From Listeria immobilis (GTDB lineage Bacteria > Bacillota > Bacilli > Lactobacillales > Listeriaceae): a stretch of 64,000 bases of DNA. The notes under the pieces are model-generated. The model was not told the origin of the DNA. It ran no database searches and saw only the letters and a program-made list of their open reading frames with translations. Location: positions 124,001 through 188,000 of the forward strand of contig NZ_JAASTZ010000004.1 in assembly GCF_014322765.1 (NCBI RefSeq), written 5' to 3'. The first letter of the stretch is position 1, and each line of letters starts with the position of its first letter. Positions 55,960-64,000 of this stretch are shown piece by piece. A program made the position numbers and the translations under genes.

Positions 55960-58380
55960 TTAATTCGCAACAATATTAACCAGTTTGCCAGGAACAACAA
56001 TCACTTTACGAATTGTTTTACCTTCAAGATTTTCTTTGATTTTATTGTCTTCTTGAGCGATTTTCTCTAGTTCTTCTTTAGCTAGTGATTTCGCAACAGT
56101 GATTTTATTTTTCACTTTACCATTCACTTGAAGTACGATTTCTACTTCATCTTCTACTAGTTTGGTTTCATCATAAGTTGGCCAAGATACATAGCTGATT
56201 GTTTCTGTATGACCTAGGATCTCCCACAATTCTTCTGCAAGATGTGGAGCGATTGGCGAAAGTAGTTGAACGAAACCTTCGATATATTCTTTTGGAATGC
56301 TTGGTTGTTTGTATGCTTCATTGATAAAAATCATTAGTTGTGAAATTCCTGTATTGAAACGAAGATTTTCGTAATGATTAGTTACCGTTTTTACCATTTG
56401 ATGATATGCTTTTTCCAAATTAGCATTTGCATCTGTTGTTACTTTTTCTGCAAGTGTACCTTCTTCTGTTACGAGCAATCGCCAAATCCGGTCGAGGAAT
56501 TTACGTGCCCCTTCTAGTCCATTTTCATTCCAGGCGATGGAAGCTTCCAGAGGTCCCATGAACATTTCATACAAGCGAAGTGTATCTGCACCATATTTTT
56601 CAACTACTTCATCAGGGTTAACCACATTGCCTCTAGATTTGGACATTTTTTCATTATTTTCGCCAAGAATCATTCCTTGGTTAAATAGTTTTTGGAATGG
56701 CTCTTTTGTTGGCACAACTCCAATATCATATAGGAATTTATGCCAGAAACGAGCATAAAGCAAATGAAGTACAGCATGTTCTGCCCCGCCAATATAAACA
56801 TCTACTGGTAGCCATTCTGCAAGTTTTTCTTTATCTGCAATTGCATCTTTATTTTTTGGATCGATATAACGCAAGAAGTACCAGCTTGATCCAGCCCATT
56901 GCGGCATGGTGTTTGTCTCACGGCGACCTTTGCGACCATTTTCATCCGTAACATTTACCCAGTCATACAAATTAGCAAGTGGAGATTCGCCGGTTCCAGA
57001 TGGTTTAATTTCTGTTGCTTTTGGCAGAAGTAGTGGTAGTTCCTCTTCTGGTACAAGGGTTGTTTCACCATCTTCCCAGTGAATAACAGGAATAGGCTCT
57101 CCCCAATAACGTTGTCTACTAAACAACCAATCACGCAAACGATAAGTGATTTTGCGGCTACCCACATCTTCTTTTTCTAGCCAATCAATCGCCGCTTTAA
57201 TTCCATCCATTTTGTTCATACCATTCAAAAAGGCAGAATTTATATGTGGTCCATCTTCTGTAAAAGCTTCTTTTGAAATATCTCCACCTTCAAGAACAGG
57301 ACGAATATTCATGCCAAATTGTTTCGCAAATTCATAATCTCTTTCATCATGTGCAGGTACAGCCATAATTGCGCCAGTTCCGTATTGAATCAAAACATAA
57401 TCAGCAATCCAAATTGGCACTTCTTCCCCGTTGATGGGATTAATTGCGTATGCGCCAGTGAACACACCTGTTTTTTCTTTTGCAAGATCGGTTCTTTCAA
57501 GCTCACTTTTTAGCTCTACTTGTTTTTTATAATTGTCCACTGCATCTTTTTGAGCTGGTGTCGTGATTTTTTCAATAAGTTCATGTTCTGGTGCAAAAAC
57601 GGTGTATGTTGCGCCAAAAAGTGTATCAGGACGTGTTGTAAAGACGTTAAAAGTTTCATCGCAATCTTTAATTTTAAAAGTTACTTCTGCTCCTTCTGAA
57701 CGTCCAATCCAGTTACGTTGCATATCTTTAATATTTTCTGGCCAATCGACTAGCTCTAGATCATCTAGCAAACGGTCAGCATAAGCTGTTATTTTCAGCA
57801 TCCATTGGCGCATTGGTTTACGGTAAACGGGGAAACCACCACGTTCACTTTTACCATCAATAACTTCTTCATTGGCAAGTACAGTACCAAGCGCGGGACA
57901 CCAGTTGACAGCAATTTCAGCTTCATAAGCCAAGCCATGTTCATATAGTTTTTCAAAAATCCACTGCGTCCATTTATAATATTCTGGGTCAGTCGTATTA
58001 ATTTCGCGTTCCCAGTCATAAGAAAAACCAAGTGATTTAATTTGACGAGTAAAATTGGCAATATTAAGTGCGGTAAATTCTTCCGGATCATTACCAGTAT
58101 CAATTGCATATTGTTCAGCAGGAAGACCGAAAGCATCCCACCCAATTGGATGAAGGACATTTTTGCCTTGCATCCGCTTCATTCTAGACAAAATATCCGT
58201 TGCCGTATAACCTTCTGGATGTCCAACGTGAAGCCCTGCCCCTGATGGATACGGGAACATATCAAGTGCGTAGAAATTTTCTTTATTTTTATCTGTTGTT
58301 GTTTTAAAAGTATTATGTTGACTCCAATATTGCTGCCATTTCGGCTCCACTTTTTTGTGATTAAATGTCACTTTATTCAT
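55960..58380 (-). CDS. leuS: Leucyl-tRNA synthetase
   Basis: An 806-residue class I synthetase that charges tRNA-Leu. HIGH motif appears as HVGHPEGY near residue 52, KMSKS as [12 protein letters not shown] near residue 580; the CP1 editing domain with [13 protein letters not shown] lies between. Expression is governed by the leucine T-box upstream. Confidence 0.97.
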   Translation of the reverse strand: MNKVTFNHKKVEPKWQQYWSQHNTFKTTTDKNKENFYALDMFPYPSGAGLHVGHPEGYTATDILSRMKRMQGKNVLHPIGWDAFGLPAEQYAIDTGNDPEEFTALNIANFTRQIKSLGFSYDWEREINTTDPEYYKWTQWIFEKLYEHGLAYEAEIAVNWCPALGTVLANEEVIDGKSERGGFPVYRKPMRQWMLKITAYADRLLDDLELVDWPENIKDMQRNWIGRSEGAEVTFKIKDCDETFNVFTTRPDTLFGATYTVFAPEHELIEKITTPAQKDAVDNYKKQVELKSELERTDLAKEKTGVFTGAYAINPINGEEVPIWIADYVLIQYGTGAIMAVPAHDERDYEFAKQFGMNIRPVLEGGDISKEAFTEDGPHINSAFLNGMNKMDGIKAAIDWLEKEDVGSRKITYRLRDWLFSRQRYWGEPIPVIHWEDGETTLVPEEELPLLLPKATEIKPSGTGESPLANLYDWVNVTDENGRKGRRETNTMPQWAGSSWYFLRYIDPKNKDAIADKEKLAEWLPVDVYIGGAEHAVLHLLYARFWHKFLYDIGVVPTKEPFQKLFNQGMILGENNEKMSKSRGNVVNPDEVVEKYGADTLRLYEMFMGPLEASIAWNENGLEGARKFLDRIWRLLVTEEGTLAEKVTTDANANLEKAYHQMVKTVTNHYENLRFNTGISQLMIFINEAYKQPSIPKEYIEGFVQLLSPIAPHLAEELWEILGHTETISYVSWPTYDETKLVEDEVEIVLQVNGKVKNKITVAKSLAKEELEKIAQEDNKIKENLEGKTIRKVIVVPGKLVNIVAN

Positions 58381-58413
58381 CCTCTCTTTTCCTTAAAATA
58401 TCGAATTTGGGAT

Positions 58414-58640
58414 ACAAAAAAATCCCTACATCCCAACGGCTTATCGCCATGGGACGAGAGATGCTTCTCCCGCGGTACCACCCACATTAGTGTTTGACCA
58501 CTCAACTTCAAAAATCCTTAACGCGGAAAACGGGGATACACCCAAGCTCCATGGTAAGTTCATCCGGATTTTGTGACTGACTTGCACCAACCGTCAGCTC
58601 TCTCAACATCAAAATAAGTGGATTACTACTCCATTTCATC
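58414..58640 (-). ncRNA. Leucine T-box leader of leuS
   Basis: Minus strand: GAGAGAGCTGACGGTTGGTG stem I elements, specifier codon CUU (58556-58558, context GAACUUACC), T-box core GGTGGTACCGCG (58471-58482) and a terminator around 58429-58456 followed by seven T. Senses uncharged tRNA-Leu. Confidence 0.9.
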
Positions 58641-58666
58641 GCTTTTTCTCAAAATTCATTAGCTTT

Positions 58667-58695
58667 ATTGTAGCTGAAATTACAGTTTTTAGCAA
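58667..58695 (-). promoter_or_regulatory. Promoter of leuS
   Basis: Minus strand: -35 TTGCTA (58690-58695), 17-bp spacer, -10 TACAAT (58667-58672). Confidence 0.6.
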
Positions 58696-58776
58696 GTGCT
58701 CTAAATATTTCTCCAACTTGCTTGCTAAAATGTGCTAAAATGAATGGAGAATTTCATTTGAAGGAGTCTAAAACTA

Positions 58777-59742
58777 GTGAAACAAACAAATCCATTTTTA
58801 TATAGTAATGATAACAAGCGATACCATACTTGGAACTACTGCTTACGTGAACAATTTGGTCAAAAAACGTATAAAGTAGCACTAGACGGCGGCTTTGATT
58901 GCCCTAACCGTGATGGTACAGTAGCGCATGGTGGTTGTACATTTTGTAGTGCAGCGGGGTCTGGAGATTTTGCCGGAAATCGTGCGCTTGATTTAAAAGT
59001 TCAGTTTCAACAAGTTCGTGATAAAATGCAAACGAAATGGAAAGATGGCAAATGTATCGCGTATTTCCAAGCATTTACAAATACGCATGCGCCGGTTGCG
59101 GAACTTCGTGAAAAATTCGAGGCTGTTTTAAATGAACCAGGTGTTGTTGGTCTTTCCATTGCCACAAGACCTGACTGTTTACCAGATGATGTAGTAGAAT
59201 ATTTAGCCGAATTAAATGAACGTACCTATCTTTGGCTCGAACTTGGTTTGCAATCTGCACATGATGAAACTGGACGATTAATTAACCGTGCGCATGATTA
59301 TGATTGTTATTTAGAAGGAGTGCAAAAACTCCAAGCACACAATATCCGAATTTGCACACATATTATCAATGGTCTTCCAAAAGAAACGCCAGAAATGATG
59401 ATGGAAACTACCCGAAAAGTCGTTGAAAGCGGAGTCGATGGGATTAAGATTCACTTGCTCCATCTCTTAAAAGGCACACCAATGGTAGAAGATTATAAAA
59501 AAGGGGATTTGGAATTTCTAACTCGTGATGGTTATGTAAATTTAGTTGCAGATCAATTAGAAATATTACCTCCTGAAATGGTGATACATCGGATTACTGG
59601 TGATGGTGGTGTCGATGATTTGATTGGCCCAGTCTGGAGTTTAAACAAATTTGAAGTACTTAATGCGATAGATGCTGAATTAGTTAGAAGAGATAGCTGG
59701 CAAGGGAAATTTTTTCAAGCGCAGGAAGTGATAAATAAATGA
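58777..59742 (+). CDS. ytqA: Radical SAM enzyme YtqA (MnmL-like)
   Basis: A 321-residue radical SAM protein of the YtqA/YhcC family. Cluster cysteines are in FDCPNRDGTVAHGGCTFCS (near residues 40-58). The B. subtilis orthologue acts on the side chain of wobble uridine in tRNA (MnmL activity, recently described), and the next gene encodes the methylating partner; stops and starts overlap by 4 bp. GTG start at 58777 with AAGGAG ten bases upstream. Confidence 0.88.
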   Translation: MKQTNPFLYSNDNKRYHTWNYCLREQFGQKTYKVALDGGFDCPNRDGTVAHGGCTFCSAAGSGDFAGNRALDLKVQFQQVRDKMQTKWKDGKCIAYFQAFTNTHAPVAELREKFEAVLNEPGVVGLSIATRPDCLPDDVVEYLAELNERTYLWLELGLQSAHDETGRLINRAHDYDCYLEGVQKLQAHNIRICTHIINGLPKETPEMMMETTRKVVESGVDGIKIHLLHLLKGTPMVEDYKKGDLEFLTRDGYVNLVADQLEILPPEMVIHRITGDGGVDDLIGPVWSLNKFEVLNAIDAELVRRDSWQGKFFQAQEVINK

Positions 59743-60314
59743 ATTTACGAGCAGTGCTCCCTTTCGCTCATGATACACTTCGAAAAGTTGTTCGTTCTGG
59801 TGATTATGTGGTGGATGCGACTTGCGGAAATGGACATGATACATTGCTTCTCGCAGAACTAGTGGGTATAAATGGTCATGTTATAGGATTTGATATTCAA
59901 CAAGTAGCTATTGATGCGACAAGAACTCGACTAGAAAAGGCAGAGATGACTTCCCAAGTAGAATTAATTTGTGCTAGTCATGCGACAATTCCTGTTTATG
60001 CCAAACAACCCGTTCGAGCAGCAATTTTCAACTTAGGTTATTTGCCTGGTGGTGATAAACAAATTACGACAACGGCTGATTCCACCCTACTTAGCATTAC
60101 TCATTTGATGGAGCTTTTAGAAATTGGTGGTGTGATTATTCTAGTTATTTATCACGGACATCCAGAAGGGAAAACAGAAAAAGAAGCGGTTGTTGCTTTT
60201 TGTACAGCCATTAATCAACAAGCATTTCATGTTTTATCCTATCAGTTTATTAATCAACAAAATGACGCTCCTTTTGTTATCGTCATCGAAAAAAGAAAAC
60301 CTAGACAAAGCTAA
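59739..60314 (+). CDS. ytqB: SAM-dependent methyltransferase YtqB (MnmM-like)
   Basis: A 191-residue methyltransferase: motif I VVDATCGNGHDTLLLAELVG near residue 27, catalytic region AAIFNLGYLPGGDKQITT, all characteristic of YtqB. In B. subtilis it methylates nm5U34 of tRNA to mnm5U (MnmM). Coupled to ytqA by ATGA. Its stop codon lies within the shared terminator. Confidence 0.9.
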   Translation: MNLRAVLPFAHDTLRKVVRSGDYVVDATCGNGHDTLLLAELVGINGHVIGFDIQQVAIDATRTRLEKAEMTSQVELICASHATIPVYAKQPVRAAIFNLGYLPGGDKQITTTADSTLLSITHLMELLEIGGVIILVIYHGHPEGKTEKEAVVAFCTAINQQAFHVLSYQFINQQNDAPFVIVIEKRKPRQS

Positions 60315-60340
60315 CAACGGCTTGTCTAGGTTTTCTTTTA
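60295..60340. terminator. Shared terminator overlapping the ends of ytqB and asnB
   Basis: AAAACCTAGACAAAGC/GCTTGTCTAGGTTTTC hairpin region. The left arm codes for the last residues of YtqB and the right end touches the asnB stop codon. Confidence 0.8.
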
Positions 60341-62203
60341 TTTACCGAAATCGTATTTATCGGCTACATATATATCGTACCAAATCATAAAGATTACTAC
60401 TGTCCAGATTTTTCGGCTATAATCGAATTTTCCAGCACAATGATCATCTAATAAGTCTAGAACATATTTTTTGTTAATTAAATGATCTGTTGGTGATTCT
60501 TTAATAATATTTTTGACCCAAGCATTCATTTCGTCTTTTAACCAGTGACGAATTGGCACAGGGAATCCTAATTTACGACGATTAAGTACGTGTTCTGGTA
60601 CGAATGTCGCGGCTGCCTTACGTAAAATGTACTTCGTTGTTCCTTGTGTGGTTTTCATGGTGTCTGGAATACCTTTTGCAACATTATACACTTCTTTATC
60701 AAGGAAAGGCACACGAACTTCTAGTGAGTTAGCCATTGTCATTCGGTCTGCTTTTAAAAGAATATCGCCTCGAAGCCAAGTATGAATATCAATATACTGC
60801 ATTCTTTCTACCGGATGATAGTTTTTTGTTTCTGCATAAAACGGATCGGTAATATTTGTATAATCGTGTCCAGCTTGGTATTTTGGAAGTAAAATTTGTT
60901 TTTCTTTCTCAGTGAACATTTTTGCATTACCGATATAGCGTTCTTCCATCGGCGTTGTTCCACGTTCTAAGAAACTTTTACCACGCATTCCCTCTGGCAT
61001 CACACTCGCAACACTGTTTAACATCGATTTAAATACTTTTGGCATTTTATTGAACATTGCTAAAGAGTTAGGTTCGTTGTAAATATTATATCCGCCAAAA
61101 AGTTCATCCGCTCCTTCACCAGATAATGCAACGGTTACTTGTTTGCGAGCTTCTCTGGATAAGAAATAAAGCGGAATAGCAGCTGGATCAGCAAGCGGAT
61201 CATCCATATGCCACACGATTTTTGGTAATTCTTTCATGTATTCTTCCGGAGAAATAACATAGCTAATATTTTCTACGCCAAGTTTATCAGCAGTTTCTTT
61301 TGCTACATCAATTTCACTAAATCCATCCCGCTCAAATCCAACTGAAAATGTTTTAATAGCTGGGTGGTACTCTTTGGCAATCGCAGCAATAATGGAAGAA
61401 TCAATTCCACCAGATAAAAACGAGCCTACAGGAACATCAGAGCGCATATGCATTTTAACAGAATCATACATTACATCACGGATTTCTTTCACCCATGCGT
61501 CTTCAGATTTTGTCACTGGTGCAAAAGCTGCTTTCCAATATGTAGTTATTTCCATTGGTTCGCCTATTTTTTTGATGAATTGATGACCTGGTTCCAAACG
61601 CTTTACATTTTTTGTTAAAGAATCTGGTTCTGGAACGAATTGGTAAGTCATGTAATTTTGCAAGGAAATTTCATCTAATTCCTTTTCTTTTAAAGCATGA
61701 AGAATGGATTTTTTTTCTGAGCCCATATAAAGCTTGCCATCTTCTTCTGCATAGAAAAATGGTTTTATACCAAATGGATCACGTGCGCCGTATACAAGTT
61801 CTTCTTGTTTATCCCAAATAACAAAGCCAAACATCCCACGAAGACGTTCTGCGGTTTTTTCTTTATATTTTGCATACGTAGCAATAATTACTTCTGTATC
61901 ACTCTCTGTTTCAAATGTCATTCCCTCTGCAATTAATTGCTCGCGGAGTTCAACATAGTTATAAATTTCTCCATTAAAAATAATCCAATAACGTTCATTT
62001 TCATACGTTAGCGGTTGATGACCGTTTTCTACATCAATAATACTTAAACGGCGGAAACCAAATTGCACGTGGTCATCTGTGAAATAACCTTCATCATCCG
62101 GTCCACGGTGCGTTATCATACTGTTCATTTGTCTAAAGGTTTCTTTATCAGCGCCAGTAATTTCTGTAATGCGGTCATGTACGCATCCTACAAATCCACA
62201 CAT
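60338..62203 (-). CDS. asnB: Asparagine synthetase, glutamine-hydrolysing
   Basis: A 621-residue enzyme converting aspartate, ATP and glutamine to asparagine. Catalytic Cys2 (MCGFVG) shows a class II amidotransferase domain; the synthetase domain has the PP-loop SFLSGGIDSSIIAA near residue 265. Ribosome site AGGAG 10 bases before ATG 62203. Single gene with its own upstream region. Confidence 0.93.
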   Translation of the reverse strand: MCGFVGCVHDRITEITGADKETFRQMNSMITHRGPDDEGYFTDDHVQFGFRRLSIIDVENGHQPLTYENERYWIIFNGEIYNYVELREQLIAEGMTFETESDTEVIIATYAKYKEKTAERLRGMFGFVIWDKQEELVYGARDPFGIKPFFYAEEDGKLYMGSEKKSILHALKEKELDEISLQNYMTYQFVPEPDSLTKNVKRLEPGHQFIKKIGEPMEITTYWKAAFAPVTKSEDAWVKEIRDVMYDSVKMHMRSDVPVGSFLSGGIDSSIIAAIAKEYHPAIKTFSVGFERDGFSEIDVAKETADKLGVENISYVISPEEYMKELPKIVWHMDDPLADPAAIPLYFLSREARKQVTVALSGEGADELFGGYNIYNEPNSLAMFNKMPKVFKSMLNSVASVMPEGMRGKSFLERGTTPMEERYIGNAKMFTEKEKQILLPKYQAGHDYTNITDPFYAETKNYHPVERMQYIDIHTWLRGDILLKADRMTMANSLEVRVPFLDKEVYNVAKGIPDTMKTTQGTTKYILRKAAATFVPEHVLNRRKLGFPVPIRHWLKDEMNAWVKNIIKESPTDHLINKKYVLDLLDDHCAGKFDYSRKIWTVVIFMIWYDIYVADKYDFGK

Positions 62204-62295
62204 GGTAACATTTCTCCTCTATATACATAATCATTTTTTCTTTTTTTCACAACGTCTATCATATCATAACTAGACTTCCTTTGCACTGTTTAGGA

Positions 62296-62331
62296 AGGAA
62301 AAACCGAACACTCTTAAAAGAAATGTTCGGT
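62296..62331 (-). terminator. Terminator of metK
   Basis: Minus strand ACCGAACA/TGTTCGGT followed by TTTTTCC, five bases past the metK stop. Confidence 0.8.
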
Positions 62332-62336
62332 ATCTT

Positions 62337-63536
62337 TTATTTTGCTACTAATTTTTGTAATGCTTCTGCTTTATCTGTTCTTTCCCAAGGTAAATCCAAA
62401 TCACTACGTCCAAAATGTCCAAAAGCCGCTGTTTGACGATAAATCGGACGACGTAAATCAAGCATGTGAATAATACCAGCTGGGCGTAAATCAAATAATG
62501 CATTTACTCCATCGATTAACTCTTGTTCCGAAAATTCACTAGTTCCATATGTGTCAATCGAAATCGATACTGGACGAGCCACACCAATAGCATAAGCAAG
62601 CTGTACTTCCACTTTTTTAGCTAGTCCCGCAGCAACGATATTTTTAGCAACATATCTAGCAGCATAAGCACCAGAACGATCTACTTTAGTCGGATCTTTT
62701 CCAGAAAATGCCCCGCCACCATGTCGCGCATAGCCGCCGTAAGTATCAACAATGATTTTACGACCAGTTAAGCCAGCATCTCCAAGGGGGCCACCAATTA
62801 CAAAACGACCAGTTGGATTGATAAAGTATTTCGTGTCTTCATCTAAGAAAGAAGCATCAATCACTTCTGGGAAAAGATATGTGTGCAAATCTTTAGCAAT
62901 TTGTTCTTGTGTAATATCGGGATGATGTTGTGTCGAAACAACAATCGTATCAATTCGAACAGGTCTATTTAATTCATCATATTCAACAGTTACTTGTGTT
63001 TTAGCATCAGGACGTAAATAATCCAGTTTTTTTGATTTGCGTAGTTCGGTTAATTTACGTGCAAGACCATGTGCTAAGAAAATAGGTAATGGCATTAATT
63101 CTTCTGTTTCATCAGTAGCAAATCCGAACATTAAGCCTTGGTCTCCTGCACCGATTGCTTCAATAACCGCATCATGTTCCCCGCCGCTTCTTGATTCTAA
63201 TGCTTCATCTACACCTTGTGCAATATCTGGTGATTGCTCATCAATGGCTGTTAAAACGGCACATGTTTCCGCATCAAAACCATATTTTGCACGCGTATAG
63301 CCAATTTCTTTAATTGTATCACGAACAATTTTTGGAATATCTACATAAACAGAAGTCGTAATTTCTCCTGCTACTAAAACAAGTCCAGTTGTCACAGTAG
63401 TTTCACAAGCTACACGTGCGTCCGGATCTTTTGAAATAATTGCATCTAAAATTGCATCAGATATTTGATCTGCAATTTTATCTGGATGTCCATCAGAAAC
63501 CGATTCCGATGTAAATAGATGACGATTTTTAGCCAA
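62337..63536 (-). CDS. metK: S-adenosylmethionine synthetase
   Basis: A 399-residue enzyme that makes SAM from methionine and ATP. Motifs [20 protein letters not shown] at the N-terminus, [12 protein letters not shown] near residue 125 and [16 protein letters not shown] near residue 268 are complete. Controlled by the SAM riboswitch upstream. ATG at 63536 with AAGGAGG. Confidence 0.97.
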   Translation of the reverse strand: MAKNRHLFTSESVSDGHPDKIADQISDAILDAIISKDPDARVACETTVTTGLVLVAGEITTSVYVDIPKIVRDTIKEIGYTRAKYGFDAETCAVLTAIDEQSPDIAQGVDEALESRSGGEHDAVIEAIGAGDQGLMFGFATDETEELMPLPIFLAHGLARKLTELRKSKKLDYLRPDAKTQVTVEYDELNRPVRIDTIVVSTQHHPDITQEQIAKDLHTYLFPEVIDASFLDEDTKYFINPTGRFVIGGPLGDAGLTGRKIIVDTYGGYARHGGGAFSGKDPTKVDRSGAYAARYVAKNIVAAGLAKKVEVQLAYAIGVARPVSISIDTYGTSEFSEQELIDGVNALFDLRPAGIIHMLDLRRPIYRQTAAFGHFGRSDLDLPWERTDKAEALQKLVAK

Positions 63537-63575
63537 TTTTATTTTCCTCCTTTAATTCTTTCCAAATAAGCCTCA

Positions 63576-63753
63576 TATAAAAAGCCTTTCTCTATTTAGC
63601 ACAAAACGCGCACGAATAGAGAAAGGCTATCATTATACCTTTGCTCTCATCGTTCAGGAGATAATACTCCTGCAACAGATTAGCACCTTTCACTTATATG
63701 TGTAGGTTGCTGGGCTTCAAAGGGTCAGTCCCTCTACCGCTCTGGATAAGAGA
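63576..63753 (-). ncRNA. SAM-I (S-box) riboswitch of metK
   Basis: Minus strand aptamer (about 63637-63753): CTCTTATCCAGAGCGGTAGAG start, GGGACTGACCC, GAAGCCCAGCAACC and closing ATGAGAG. The terminator stem AGCCTTTCTCTATT/AATAGAGAAAGGCT (63583-63628) with T-run follows. SAM binding ends transcription before metK. Confidence 0.93.
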
Positions 63754-63772
63754 TAAATTTTAATTCTAAGCT

Positions 63773-63801
63773 AGAATACCATAAAGTCCGACTAGATGCA
63801 A
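63773..63801 (-). promoter_or_regulatory. Promoter of metK
   Basis: Minus strand: -35 TTGCAT (63796-63801), 17-bp spacer, -10 TATTCT (63773-63778), about 20 bp before the riboswitch. Confidence 0.55.
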
Positions 63802-63944
63802 TAACTAATCCGGATATTCCTTTTTTAAAATAGCTCTTTTCATCTCAAACGTTTTTGAATCAATTTTTTCTTATCATTATTTCCAACCTGTGTTATGATA
63901 GATGGATAAAAAGATGTTTTTATTTATTAAAGGAGATTGTATCT

Positions 63945-64000
63945 ATGAGTTTAATTCCGTTATCCTCGATTATTTTTCTTGGCTTTTTAGCAGCTGTTTG
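63945..64000 (+). CDS. Start of a membrane protein (cut by the window edge)
   Basis: ATG at 63945 with AAGGAG nine bases upstream; the 18 visible codons (MSLIPLSSIIFLGFLAAV) form a hydrophobic segment. Too short for a family call. A -10-like TATGAT lies about 50 bp upstream. Confidence 0.6.
   Translation, partial: MSLIPLSSIIFLGFLAAV

Noticed and set aside
1-64000. CRISPR arrays, tRNA and rRNA genes
   Set aside because: I saw no regularly spaced repeats and no tRNA- or rRNA-like sequence; T-box leaders are the only tRNA-related elements.

Overview
The window is a low-GC Gram-positive chromosome segment that I recognise as Listeria (sensu stricto group). The gene order trmB-ytmP / mdrM-marR / daaA-pepV / trpEGDCFBA / adhE (lap) / aconitase / rsbR3 / sbcDC / tsf-rpsB / leuS / asnB / metK matches, from memory, the lmo161x-lmo1665 part of L. 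monocytogenes EGD-e. Leaders are Firmicute-type (T-boxes, S-box), Shine-Dalgarno sites are strong, and GTG/TTG starts are common. Species cannot be fixed without a search.

Layout: 1-2134 holds ytnP (cut by the window edge), trmB and ytmP. 2304-4361 is the MarR-controlled multidrug exporter mdrM. 4461-8358 carries D-amino acid aminotransferase, dipeptidase PepV, a NUDIX hydrolase and NAD(P)H-hydrate dehydratase. 8357-12876 is a membrane cluster (PAP2 phosphatase, two tandem MurJ/YtgP-like flippases, a small membrane protein). 12950-19863 is the complete overlapping trp operon behind two tandem tryptophan T-boxes. 20138-22921 is adhE with a Rex-type box. 23046-31630 holds a VOC protein, an ABC transporter, an LD-carboxypeptidase, Tag, aconitase, stressosome protein RsbR3 and a stress protein. 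31630-39129 is a SNF2 helicase and SbcCD. 39242-45004 holds PlsC, a lipoprotein, a CcdC-like protein and a heterodimeric ABC exporter behind a leader-peptide attenuator resembling bmrB-bmrCD.

The accessory part is 45309-50075. A 25-bp exact duplication of the 3' end of tsf (46941-46965 and 50051-50075) brackets about 3.1 kb containing a decayed tyrosine integrase, a fragment resembling an IS3-type transposase, and a three-gene cassette of two small exported proteins plus an ArsD-like cytosolic protein. Just outside the element lies a secreted metzincin-type zinc protease with a membrane-anchored or exported partner. The protease operon and the cassette share an almost identical upstream regulatory segment of about 83 bp, suggesting one control system drives both. 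This shared secreted module is the best candidate for something undescribed.

The right part returns to core genes: tsf-rpsB with an intervening terminator, a small membrane protein, an N-acetylmuramic acid utilisation cassette (murR, murQ, murP) that I do not recall at this position in EGD-e, leuS with a leucine T-box, ytqA-ytqB (tRNA wobble uridine modification), asnB, metK with a SAM riboswitch, and the first codons of a membrane protein at the right edge.
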